Both the position numbers and the translations under genes were made by a program. Below, one piece after another: positions 44,513-53,887 of a stretch of DNA of 64,000 nt. This DNA is from CAVQJU01 sp963729215 (GTDB lineage Bacteria; Acidobacteriota; Vicinamibacteria; Vicinamibacterales; CAVVIG01): contig CAVSND010000013.1 in the NCBI GenBank assembly GCA_963729215.1, positions 124,001-188,000 on the forward strand, in the 5' to 3' direction. The notes beneath the pieces were generated by a model. It saw only the letters and a program-made list of their open reading frames with translations, had not been told where the DNA came from and searched no databases. Positions within the stretch are counted from its first letter, which is position 1. Each line of letters starts with the position of its first letter.

Positions 44513-45589
44513 TCAGTTCGAGCGCGACGCGGCCGGCGCCGCGCGTCCGGCGAGCGGCCAGAACTGGAAGAACTCCGCGTAGAAGATCAGCAGCGGGAAG
44601 GTCACGCTCAGCAACGCCGACGCCAGCCAAATCTCGAAGTCGTATGTCGGCGGACCGGGCCGGACGATTCCCGTCAGCGTGGGCGCCAGGCGGCCATAGA
44701 TCCACGACAGCGATTCACCGATCACGATGACGGCCGCGACATTCAGCAGTCCCTTGACGGGCTGCGTGAATGTCGCGAACAGCGATCCCTTGAGCATGTT
44801 CTGGACGACGATGGTCCCGAAGATGAACGGCACGGGGACGAGCACCATGAAGGCGACCGGATCCATCTTTAGCATGACGACGCCCACGCCGAAGGCGGCG
44901 CCGCCCAGAACCAGCGCGGCGGCGGTCCACACCACGGCGAGCACCGGCTGCCGCATCACTGCGCCTGACTTCGTGAGCGGCCACAAGTCGAAATTGATCA
45001 TCAGGAACATGGCGGCAAGACACGACAGGTAGAAGACGAGCGCGTTCCAGGCCTGAAACAGTCCACGCGGATCCTGCGCCGGCACGTACACCGGCGCATC
45101 CTGCATGAACCGGTAGTCGAAGAACACGCGGAACAACAGGTAGTTCAGCACGTAGCACGCCACGAGCATCACGAGGCCCGCGGCGACCGGATGCTTGATC
45201 GTCGATGTGAACGGCCATCCGCCCCACATGATCGCCAGCCAGAACGTCACCACCACGGACACGATGCTGCACATGGCGAGCATCGGCGTCGGCGGACTGA
45301 CGCCCCCGCCGATGGTGAGGTAGCTCACCGTGGCCACGACCACGCCCACGAGCAGCGTCGTGATGACCAGCACCAGGCCCTTCTGCGGCTGGCGGAGGGC
45401 GGCGGCAAACCCTGGATTGGCGCCCCAGGTGACCGCCCCGACGATCTGCATCGGGATGATGCAGAGCAGAAGATAGGCGACCCATCCCGTAAACGTGGGG
45501 AATGTGAAGAGGGACACGAACCCCAGCGACAGCGCCACGATCACCGTTGTGGCGACGATGCCGAGGACGGGTTGCTTGAGAGTGGCCAT
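44513..45589 (-). CDS. Polytopic membrane protein built from QP repeats
   Basis: A 358-residue protein from ATG 45589 (ATG 45601 is also possible), with about ten hydrophobic segments. A [KRT][QH]P dipeptide stands at the cytoplasmic-looking entry of successive helices at about residues 6-7, 67-68, 133-134, 214-215 and 276-277 (KQPVLG, RQPQKG, KHPVAAG, RQPVLA, TQPVKG); WPFT, WPLTK and FWPLAGR recur before them or at the C-terminus. I recognise no family. It ends the cluster headed by hpaB-hpaC (32-base gap) and might import or export the aromatic substrate. Confidence 0.75.
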   Translation of the reverse strand: MATLKQPVLGIVATTVIVALSLGFVSLFTFPTFTGWVAYLLLCIIPMQIVGAVTWGANPGFAAALRQPQKGLVLVITTLLVGVVVATVSYLTIGGGVSPPTPMLAMCSIVSVVVTFWLAIMWGGWPFTSTIKHPVAAGLVMLVACYVLNYLLFRVFFDYRFMQDAPVYVPAQDPRGLFQAWNALVFYLSCLAAMFLMINFDLWPLTKSGAVMRQPVLAVVWTAAALVLGGAAFGVGVVMLKMDPVAFMVLVPVPFIFGTIVVQNMLKGSLFATFTQPVKGLLNVAAVIVIGESLSWIYGRLAPTLTGIVRPGPPTYDFEIWLASALLSVTFPLLIFYAEFFQFWPLAGRAAPAASRSN

Positions 45590-45633
45590 AGCAGATATCA
45601 CCTATAGGCGGCAGCACGCCTGACGTGTCGCGC

Positions 45634-46122
45634 TCAGGGCTCGCGCTCTTCCAGGGTGGCGTAGCGTCCGGCGTGGAAGACCAGCGGCGCGAAGGCCTCC
45701 TCGCTCCGGTACAGCGTGAGCACGCGGCCGAGCACCAGCCAGTGGTCGCCGCCTTCGCTGATCGTCTCTATCGCGCATCCGATCGCCGCCGGGCATCCAT
45801 CGAGCCGGTGGCCGCCATCCCAGTTGACAAAGGTGAACGGCGGCGGCGACGGTTCCTTCCAGCCGCCGGCGAAGTATGTCGAGAGGTTCTGCTGGTCCTG
45901 CCGCAGGATGTTGACCGAAAACCGGGTCGCCCGGTGCACGAGCTGTCCCATGTGCGTCGTCTTGCCGACGCAGAAGAGCACCAGCGGCGGGTCGAGCGAC
46001 ACCGACGTGAACGAGTTCGCGGTCATCGCCTTGATCGAGCCGTCCACTTCGGCGGCGATGACCGTGACCCCGGTCACGAATTGTCCGGCGGTGTGCCGGA
46101 AGGCGCGTGCGTCGATGGACAC
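45634..46122 (-). CDS. hpaC: Flavin reductase, HpaC-type
   Basis: A 162-residue flavin reductase-like domain protein starting at GTG 46122, two bases after the hpaB stop. Core: GQFVTGVTVIAAEVDGSIKA, MTANSFTSVSLDPPLVLFCV, RFSVNILRQDQQNLSTYFAG, GDHWLVLGRVLTLYR. It supplies reduced FAD/FMN to the partner monooxygenase. The long open frame reaching 48039 upstream is antisense-frame shadow of hpaB and not part of this gene. Confidence 0.9.
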   Translation of the reverse strand: MSIDARAFRHTAGQFVTGVTVIAAEVDGSIKAMTANSFTSVSLDPPLVLFCVGKTTHMGQLVHRATRFSVNILRQDQQNLSTYFAGGWKEPSPPPFTFVNWDGGHRLDGCPAAIGCAIETISEGGDHWLVLGRVLTLYRSEEAFAPLVFHAGRYATLEEREP

Positions 46123-46124
46123 GG

Positions 46125-47702
46125 CTACCGCTTCTTGATCACGGCGCTGACGTCGTTGGGGTTGATGAGATCGGGCGCCGTCCAGCCGTCCAGGTTGTAC
46201 TCGGCCATGCACTGCTCGGCGAAGCCCTTGTAGCGCGCCGCCGCGCCGCTCATCTCGGCGACCATCAGCGTTTCGAAGCGGATGCTCTCGTGGTTGCCGA
46301 AGTAGTTCCGCTCGTACAGCTCGTGGCGTCCGCCGAACTCTGAGCCGATCGCATCCCACATCAGCTTCATCAGCTTGACGCGGTCGACCGCGGTGTAGCC
46401 GTTCGAGCCGCGCACGAACTGATCGAGGAACGGGCGAATCTCGGGATTGTTGAAGTCGAGGGCGCTCGACGGCAGATAAATCAGGGCGCTGGCGAGCTGG
46501 TTCTCGATGATCTCCTTGATCTTCGGATACGCCAGGCTGGCCATGACGCGGTACGCCAGGCCGTAGTCGAGGTTCGGGAGCACGTACCCCGGCGTCCACG
46601 GCGTCGTGGTCCGCGCCATCGCGTCGGTCAGGCCCCAGAAGAGGTTGCGCCACGCGAGCACCTCGCCGACCTGGGCCTGCACGCCGCGGAAATCCTTCAC
46701 CCCGGTCGCCTCGACGGCCTTGAGCAGCAGGCCCGCGAGGAAGTCGAGTTTCACGGCGAGGCGCGTGCAGCCCTGGAACATGAAACGGGGGAGGAAGCCC
46801 GACCGCGGAAAGAAGTTGTTCACCTTGTCGATGTCGCCGTACGCGAAGACGTTCTCCCAGGGCACGAAGACCTTGTCGAACACCAGAATCGAATCGTTCT
46901 CGTCCATGCGGCTGGACAGCGGGTAGTCGAACGGCGTGCCGACGGTGGCCGCCGTCAGCTCGTACGACGGCCGGCAGAACAGCTTCACGCCGGGCGCATC
47001 GCTCGGCACCATGCACACGAACGCGAACTCGCGCGTCTTGATGGGGAGCGCGCCGTTGTTGGCGATGAAGTTGAAGTTCGTCAGCGTCGATGTCGTCGCG
47101 ACCACCTTGGCGCCGCTCACGATGAGTCCGGCGTCGGTCTCCTTGACGACGTGCATGTAGACGTCCTTGACTTCGTCGAGCGGCTTGTCGCGATCGACCG
47201 GCGGGTTGACGATCGCGTGGTTGACGAAGGACACCTCTTCCTGGACCTTCTTGTACCAGCGCCGGGCGTTCTCGTCGAACGGCGCGTAGTAGTCGGAGTT
47301 GGCGCCGAGCGTCGCGAGGAACGCCGCTTTGTAGTCCGGACTGCGGCCGATCCAGCCGTAGCTCACGCGCGCCCACTCGGCGATGGCATCGCGCGCGCCG
47401 ACCAATTCCTCCGCGTTTCGCGTCGCCCGGTAGAACTGGTGCGTGAAGCCGCCGCTGCCGGTGTCGGTGCCGATCGTCAACACGTCCTTGCGCTTCGGGT
47501 CGTGCAGCGCGTCGTACAGCCGCGCCAGCATGCGAGTGGTGTTCCGGAACGCCGGATGCGTGGTCACATCCTTGACGCGTTCGCCGTAGATCCAGATCTC
47601 GCGGTTGTCGCGGATGCTGTCGAGATATTCGTTGCCCGTCATCGGGCTGACGCGGGCGGTCGTCTCGACCTGAGCGCGCGGAGCGGTGGTATCGCTGGAC
47701 AT
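46125..47702 (-). CDS. hpaB: 4-hydroxyphenylacetate 3-hydroxylase family oxygenase, HpaB-type
   Basis: A 525-residue flavin-dependent monooxygenase. Start ATG 47702 behind AAGGGAGAG. Family hallmarks: MTGNEYLDSIRDNREIWIYG at the N-terminus, MHVVKETDAGLIVSGAKVVA, FDKVFVPWENVFAYGD, GRHELYERNYFGNHESIRFE and the C-terminal WTAPDLINPND. It hydroxylates a phenolic ring using FADH2 from HpaC. No further hpa ring-cleavage genes are nearby, so the true phenolic substrate is open. Confidence 0.93.
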   Translation of the reverse strand: MSSDTTAPRAQVETTARVSPMTGNEYLDSIRDNREIWIYGERVKDVTTHPAFRNTTRMLARLYDALHDPKRKDVLTIGTDTGSGGFTHQFYRATRNAEELVGARDAIAEWARVSYGWIGRSPDYKAAFLATLGANSDYYAPFDENARRWYKKVQEEVSFVNHAIVNPPVDRDKPLDEVKDVYMHVVKETDAGLIVSGAKVVATTSTLTNFNFIANNGALPIKTREFAFVCMVPSDAPGVKLFCRPSYELTAATVGTPFDYPLSSRMDENDSILVFDKVFVPWENVFAYGDIDKVNNFFPRSGFLPRFMFQGCTRLAVKLDFLAGLLLKAVEATGVKDFRGVQAQVGEVLAWRNLFWGLTDAMARTTTPWTPGYVLPNLDYGLAYRVMASLAYPKIKEIIENQLASALIYLPSSALDFNNPEIRPFLDQFVRGSNGYTAVDRVKLMKLMWDAIGSEFGGRHELYERNYFGNHESIRFETLMVAEMSGAAARYKGFAEQCMAEYNLDGWTAPDLINPNDVSAVIKKR

Positions 47703-47880
47703 GAGAACTCTCCCTTGTGTCGCGGCGGCATTCTACCCCGGCCACACGCCGTGGCGTACACGCCGTTGCCGCGACGGTATAGCCTCTTTCGCCGCGGGTA
47801 TGACCGAGCGCTCTGTCCAACAATCTGGATGCGCCGTGCATCCGCTGCGTGCAAACCGCGCCGATCGCCGCGATTCCGCG

Positions 47881-47909
47881 TTGACACTGATCTGTCAGTT
47901 GCCTATCAT
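47881..47909 (+). promoter_or_regulatory. Strong sigma-70-like promoter for the receptor gene
   Basis: TTGACA (47881-47886), 17-base spacer, TATCAT (47904-47909). It precedes the TonB-dependent receptor ATG (48073) by 163 bases, leaving a long leader in 47703-48072 that holds no other gene I can support. The divergent hpaB promoter must share this region. Confidence 0.6.
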
Positions 47910-48072
47910 GCGCCACGACTGTCGAGATGGCGGCGCGAGCTCGCGCAGGCGTGGGTGATGCGCGAGTCACGCTGCGGCGCCGAATGAGGCAGTCATGAAG
48001 ACGTCGCGGCATTACTGCGCGACGGTCAGCGTCGGCCACGAGTCAACCCACTGCGGTATGAGGAGGGGCAGG

Positions 48073-51000
48073 ATGCGCGCTCTGAGAACGGCCGTCGTCG
48101 TCCTATCGTGTGTGCTCGTCTTCCCGGCCCTGGCGCGGGCGCAGGCGGCAATCGCCGGCCAGGTCAAAGACGCCTCCGGCGCCGTTCTTCCCGGCGTCAC
48201 CGTGGAAGCGGCGAGCCCGGTGCTGATCGAAAAGACGCGCACCGTCGTCTCCGACGGCTCGGGGAACTACCGAATCGAGAACCTGCGGCCCGGCAGCTAC
48301 ACGGTGACGTTCACGCTGACCGGCTTCAGCACGGTGAAGCGCGACGAGGTCATGGTGTCAGGGTCGATCACGCGCGACCGCTGACGCGACGTTGCGCGTC
48401 GGCGCGGTGGCGGAGACGATCACGGTCACGGGAGAGACGCCGCTCGTCGACATCTCGAGCACGAAGAAAGAGGTCGTGCTCGATCACGACCTCGTCCAGA
48501 ACCTGCCGAGCTCGCGGCAGTACTTCACGCTGGCGCGCATGGCGCCCGGCACGACCGGCGGCGGCGCGGACGTCGGCGGGAGCGCGATCGCGGACGTGGG
48601 CGATGAGCCTGACGGTGCACGGCAGCAAGGCTGTCGACCAGCGGGTCATGCTGAACGGCGTCAGCATCATGACGCTGCAGGCCGGCGGCAACATCGGCGG
48701 GCAGCAGCCCGACGTGGGTTCGGCGGCCGAAATCGCCGTCGACACGACGTCGCTCTCCGCCGAGATGCCGACGGGCGGCGTGCGCATCAACTTCATCCCG
48801 AAGGACGGCGGCAACACGTTCGGCAATTCGACGTTCTTCACGTTCGCGAACCAGTCGATGCAGGGGACCAACTACACCGACGCGCTGAAGGCCGGCGGGG
48901 CTGCCGACGCCGACCAAGATCGACAACACCTGGGATCTGAACGAGTCGATCGGCGGCCCGATCAAGAAGGACAAGGCGTGGTTCTGGTTCTCGACCCGGT
49001 TCAATCGCGCGAACGCGTTCGCCGGCATTTTCGCGAACCAGAACGCCTACAACCCCAACGCGTGGACGTACGTCGCCGACACCAGCAGCCCGGCGGAAAA
49101 CCGGGGGAAGGTGCAGCAGAACAACCTGCGCATCACCTGGCAGGCGGCGCCCAAGGTCAAGGTCGCGTTCGAGCAGAAGGTCGATACGTGGTGCAACTGC
49201 CCGACGTTCATCGGCGTGAACGGCGCGACGCTGCGCCGCCCGAGGCGGGCAACGACCGGCGCTTTCCGCGCCTCCGCCAGGAGCACGTGGAGTTCACCTC
49301 GCCGGTCACGGACCGGTTCCTGCTCGAATTCGTCGGCATGTATCTGTTCGAACGCTGGGGCAACATGGACCTGCGGGATACGAGCAACGGCGGCTCGCTC
49401 GACAGCTCCCAGGCGGCCGCGATCCAGAACATGATCTCGGTGACCGAGCAGTCGTCGAGCCTGATCTATCGCAGCTTCGCCGTCCACGCCGAACGGCGGA
49501 CTCAACAACACGCTGGTCCCGAACTACACCTACCGCGTGGCGGCGTCGTACGTCACGGGCACGCACAGCTTCAAGACAGGATGGAACGACACGTTCGGTC
49601 ATCTCGACACGTACAACTACGCGTACCAGCCGATCGCTACACGTTCCTCAACGGCACGCCGACGAGCGTGACCGAATTCGGCGCCCCGTTCCTACCGATC
49701 AGCAACGAGAACCACGACTTCGGCGCGTTCGTGCAGGACACCTGGAAGCTGAATCGCACGACCGTCATCGGGGCGATTCCGATACGACTGGTTCAAGACC
49801 GGCTTCCCGGCGCAGACTGTCGGTCCCGGCAGCGCAATCGTCGGCCTCGCGAACCGCAACCTCAGCTTCCCGGAAAAGGACAACCTGAACTGGAAGGACA
49901 TCACCTACCGGATGGGCGTGGTGCACGACCTGCGCGGCGACGGCAAGTCGGCGATCAAGGTGGCGGCGAACAAGTATCTGCTCGGCCAGACGCTCAACGG
50001 CTTCGGCGTGTCGCCGAACCCTGTCAATGCGCTTCAGACGTTCACGACTCGCAGCTGGGCCGACACCAACCGCAACTTCGCCGTCGACTGCAACCTGGCG
50101 AATCCGGGGCCGCAGAACCTCACGGGGAGTGGCGGCGACAATTGCGGCCCGATTCTGAACAGCGCGTTCGGCACGGCTGTTCCAGGTGCGACGTTCGATC
50201 CCGACCTGCTCACGGGCTGGGGCCACAGGCCCAGCAACTGGGAATTCTCCGCGGGTTTCCAGCAACAGCTTCCTCGCCGCATGTCGGTGGAGGTGGGCTA
50301 CTTCCGCCGCATCTGGCAGAACTTCCCCGTGGTTGACAACGTGCTGGCGTCGGCCAGCGACTTCCAGCAGTTCAACGTGACGGTGCCGACCGATGCACGG
50401 CTCCCGGGCGGCGGCGGCAACCAGCTGACCTACTACAACATCAACCCGAACAAGGTCGGCCCGACCGGTGCCAGAGCCAGCTGTACAACACGCTGTCGGA
50501 CAAGTACGGCGACGAGTACGAGCACTGGAACGGCGTGGACGTCAGCCTCAGCGGACGGCTCCAGAACGGACTGCGGTTCCAGGCGGGGACCAGCACCGGC
50601 CACACGGTTGCGGATAACTGCGCCGTCGTCGCGAAGGTGCCTGAAATGTTGACCAACGGTCCGGCCAACGCGGGCGGGACGGCGGCCGCGGGCCCACAAC
50701 TGGCGCAGCAGTTCTGTCACCTGGCAGAACCGTGGCTGACCAACTTCAAAGGCGCTCGTCTTCTACACGCTTCCCAAGGTGGATGTGCAGCTCGCCGTCA
50801 CCTTCCGCAGCGTGCCCGGCCTCACGAACACCGGCGGTAACGGGTCAGGCGGCGTGCAGCCGTCCGGACTGCAGGCGAACTTCGTCGCCACCAACGCGTA
50901 TCTGGCCGCGAACTCGAACCTCGGCCGCCTGCTCACGGGCACGACGACGGCCACGCAGAACACGCCGCTGCAGATCATCAATCCGGACACGGTTTATCTC

Positions 51001-51216
51001 GATCGCGACAACCAGGTGGATTTCCGCGTCGGCAAGGTCTTCCGGTGGAAGGGCACCAGATCGACGGTCAACCTCGATCTTTACAATATGTTCAATGCCA
51101 GTACGGTCCTGACGGCGAATCAGGCGTACGCACTGACCAGCAACGTCTGGCAGGCGCCCACGTCGATTACCAATCCGCGGCTGGCGAAGATCAGTTTGAC
51201 GTTGGATCTCAGATAG
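48073..51216 (+). CDS. TonB-dependent receptor with carboxypeptidase-regulatory-like domain, nine frameshifts
   Basis: ATG 48073 follows AGGAGG. Signal peptide to ~24 (ALARAQ), then a CarboxypepD_reg-like beta sandwich (AIAGQVKDASGAVLPGVTVE to TGFSTVKRDEVMVSG), plug domain (TITVTGETPLVDISSTKKEV, VMLNGVSIMTLQAGGNIGGQ, GGVRINFIPKDGGNTFGNST) and a large barrel (WFWFSTRFNRANAFAG, NLSFPEKDNLNWKDITYRMG, MSVEVGYFRRIWQNFPVVDN) ending PRLAKISLTLDLR. The frame changes near 48375, 48600, 48905, 49235, 49490, 49640, 49785, 50470 and 50750; six are gains and three losses of one base, so the total length (1048 codons) stays right. The family is the Oar-like receptors abundant in Acidobacteriota, importing oligosaccharides or other bulky ligands. 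Confidence 0.9.
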
Positions 51217-51227
51217 CGATCACGAAG

Positions 51228-51305
51228 AGGTTGAGAGGTTAGAGGTTGGGGTTAGAGGCTTAACCTCTGGCCTCCAGCCTCTTCTAACCTCTAACCTCTA
51301 ACCTT
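51228..51305. repeat. GAGGTTA inverted repeat between convergent genes
   Basis: Left arm GAGGTTAGAGGTT (51235-51247) pairs with right arm AACCTCTAACCTC (51286-51298); both arms are themselves made of 7-base units (GAGGTTA and TAACCTC). It lies between the ends of the receptor gene and the convergent glutathione peroxidase gene and may serve both as terminator, though no T-tract follows. Confidence 0.75.
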
Positions 51306-51313
51306 CACTTCTG

Positions 51314-51914
51314 TTACCGCGCGTCGAGCGCCTTCGTGATGGCGCGCGCGCAACTCGGGCGACTCCGGCGTCACCTCGCTCGGGAAGAACGCGACGATTC
51401 TGCCGTCCTTGCCGATGACGTACTTGCTGAAGTTCCACGCCGGCAGGTGGCCGGACGTCCCGAGAAATGCGTAGACGGGCGACTGATCTTTTCCGGGCTT
51501 CGTCACCAGCTTCGAAAACATCGGGAATGTCACGTCGTACGTGAGCTTGCAGAACTGCGCGATCTCCTGCGCGGTCCCGGGCTCCTGGGCGCCGAAATCG
51601 TTGCTGGGGAAACCGAGGACCGCGAATCCCTTCGGCGCGAGCTCGCGATTCAGTTTTTCGAGCCCTTCGTACTGCGGCGTGAAACCGCACTTGCTGGCGA
51701 CGTTGACGGCGAGCGTCACCTTGCCGCGAAACACGCCAAGGTCGGCGGGCTTGCCGTCCAGATACGACGTTTTCAGATCGTAGAACGATGACACGGGTGC
51801 TCCTGATCCCTGCGCGGCCGGGACCGCTGGAATGGCCAGCACAGCAATGGTTGCGACGGTTGACAACGCAGCGATCGACAAGGCTTGGACGCGAAATGTG
51901 CGGCGGTTGAGCAT
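51314..51914 (-). CDS. Exported glutathione peroxidase, frameshift near 3' end
   Basis: Start ATG 51914; signal peptide to about residue 35 (VPAAQG). Catalytic Cys76 in NVASKCGFTPQYEGL, GFPSNDFGAQEPGTAQEIAQ, and WNFSKYVIGKDGRIV are the family motifs. Cys replaces selenocysteine. In the raw frame the C-terminus reads RARHHEGARR; removing one base from a GCGCGCG run near 51340 restores AITKALDAR and a TAA at 51314. Corrected length ~199 residues. Probably a periplasmic thiol peroxidase; such Cys enzymes often use thioredoxin-like donors instead of glutathione. Confidence 0.88.
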
Positions 51915-52073
51915 GGCGGCTTCTCCGGGGGCATTGTACTGTTGTAAGGGCGGACCTGGCGTCACCTGGATACCACGCCCGGGCTGTTTTCGCGGACGGA
52001 ACCGTCGAATCTGGCCGTAAATCGCGTGCCAGCGTTGGCAAGGGCCTTGCGACATCCATATGCCGAGGACACC

Positions 52074-53079
52074 ATGCATATCCCCAAGACCGTGATGACA
52101 ACAGCTCTGGTGGCCGTGGCGCTCGGGCTCGGCTCACCGGTAATGGCTCAGCATCATCGTGGCGGCGGCGGCGATCGACGGCAACGGTTCGAGCCGAGGC
52201 GGCGGCGAAAGCCACGCGGCCGCCGCACCGCGCGCGTCTCAGCAGCCTGCGCCGCGCGCCACTCCGCCCCCTGCGCCCGCCCCGGCTCCGGCCCAGCGTG
52301 CCGACAACGGGTATCGCCGCGACAGCGGTGCGCGCCCCGCACCCGGGGTCAACAACAACGGCAATAACGGCTACAACGGCAACAATGGCTACCGCGGCAA
52401 CGCGCAGCGGAATCAGGGCTATGCGGTTCCGCGCGCCTACGGAAGCGTGCAGGGCGGCGGCGCATACCGCTACAACGGTAACCGGAACTACGCGTACGGG
52501 AATTCCGGCTCCCACAACAACTACGCGTATCACAACGGGCACGGGTACTACTACCACGCGCCCGTTCATTTCTACCACCCGTACTATTCGTTCCACCCGC
52601 GCTTCAGTATCGGATTCGGCATCTGGGCCGGGTATCCAGTTTCATACGGCTACTCGTATTACGATCCCTACTACTACGGGGCGCCGTACTACGCGTATCC
52701 GTCGCCCGGGTACCCGTCGACGCCGTATCCGCAGTCGCCATACCCGCAGGATCCGCAGTCGCCGTATCCGCAGGATCAGCAGTCGCCGTATCCGCAGACC
52801 GTACCGGATCCGAGCTCGATCGGTGTTCAGCCCGGCCAGGCGCAGGCGAACACAGGCGGGTTGAGCTTCGACATCACTCCCAGCGACGCCGAAGTGACGA
52901 TCGACGGCAATTCCGTCGGAACGGTGGGGCAGTTCACGGCGAGCTCGCAGCCGCTCGGCCTGTCGGCCGGACGCCATCAGGTGGAAGTGTCGGCCCCGGG
53001 CTATCGATCGATTGATTTCGACGTCAACATCATCGCGGGTCAGGTGATTCCGTATCAGGGCAGCATGGAGCGGCGATGA
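52074..53079 (+). CDS. Exported PEGA-domain protein with Tyr/Asn-rich low-complexity region, one-base frameshift
   Basis: Start ATG 52074; signal peptide MHIPKTVMTTALVAVALGLG to VMAQHHRGGGG. One extra base near 52170 shifts the frame; then SSRGGGESHAAAAPRASQQP, an Asn/Gly stretch (NNNGNNGYNGNNGYRGN), a Tyr/His-rich part (YYYHAPVHFYHPYYSFH), and three copies of SPYPQD-like repeats. The C-terminal ~75 residues are one PEGA domain (SFDITPSDAEVTIDGNSVGT, LSAGRHQVEVSAPGYRSIDF). Corrected length ~334. The stop overlaps the BON gene (ATGA). Likely a cell-surface or periplasmic protein. Confidence 0.83.
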
Positions 53080-53825
53080 ACAGGCTCCTCGCCGCAGTCG
53101 CAGTCGCCGCCGTCCTCGTCCTCGCCGGCTTCGAGCCGGCGGCGGGGGCGGCTGCCGCGACCGACGGCGAAATCAAGGCGGAGATCGGCCGTCAGCTCGC
53201 GAGGCTCGATCCTGGCGCGGCGCGCCTCAACGTGGATGTGAAAGACGGTGTGGTGAGTTTGTCCGGCGACATCGGCACGCTCTGGCTGAAGGAAGAAGCC
53301 ATCAGGCGCGCGTTGAAGGTGGACGGCGTCCAGTCACTGCAGGCCGACCTGGTGATTCCGAGCGCGGAGAACGATCAGGCCCTCGTCCGCGAGGTGGCGG
53401 ATCGGATTCGGCACTACGACCTGTACGGGGTCTACGACAACATCGAAGGCCGGGTGAGCCAGGGCAAGGTCAGGCTCGAGGGCGCCGTCACCGAGCCGAA
53501 GAAAGCCGATGACATCGTCGAACGCGTCGCGAAAGTGAAGGGTGTCCAGGCCATCGACAACCGGATCGAGGTGCTGCCGGCGTCGCAATCCGACGACCGT
53601 ATCCGGGTGGCCATCGCGACGGCCATCTACAGGGACCCGGCGTTCGGCGACTACTCGATGGTCGATCCTCCCGTGCACGTGATCGTGAACAACGGTCACG
53701 TGACGCTCGTCGGGTACGTACGCTGGCCGGCCGAACGCATCAAGGCCGAGAGCATCGCGCGCACCGCGTTTGGCGTGCTTGCGCTCGAGAACAAGGTGCA
53801 GGTCGTCAATCGCGGCACGGGATAG
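53076..53825 (+). CDS. Exported protein with three BON domains
   Basis: A 249-residue protein: signal peptide to ~25, then three BON repeats (~30-95 with LNVDVKDGVVSLSGDIGTLW; ~98-170 with VRLEGAVTEPKKADDIVERV; ~172-245 with VHVIVNNGHVTLVGYVRWPA). BON domains are thought to bind phospholipid or tether proteins at membranes. It overlaps the PEGA gene by four bases, so the two are co-translated and may form an envelope complex. Confidence 0.9.
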   Translation: MNRLLAAVAVAAVLVLAGFEPAAGAAAATDGEIKAEIGRQLARLDPGAARLNVDVKDGVVSLSGDIGTLWLKEEAIRRALKVDGVQSLQADLVIPSAENDQALVREVADRIRHYDLYGVYDNIEGRVSQGKVRLEGAVTEPKKADDIVERVAKVKGVQAIDNRIEVLPASQSDDRIRVAIATAIYRDPAFGDYSMVDPPVHVIVNNGHVTLVGYVRWPAERIKAESIARTAFGVLALENKVQVVNRGTG

Positions 53826-53887
53826 TCGCCGGCTTCAGGCGGCTTGTTGGCCCGTCAGAAATTCCTGCCCGACTCGTCAAACCACAT

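Noticed and set aside
45634..48039. Minus-strand open frame of 801 residues covering hpaC and more
   Set aside because: Only the last 162 residues (from GTG 46122) are flavin reductase; the rest is a shadow of hpaB in another frame.
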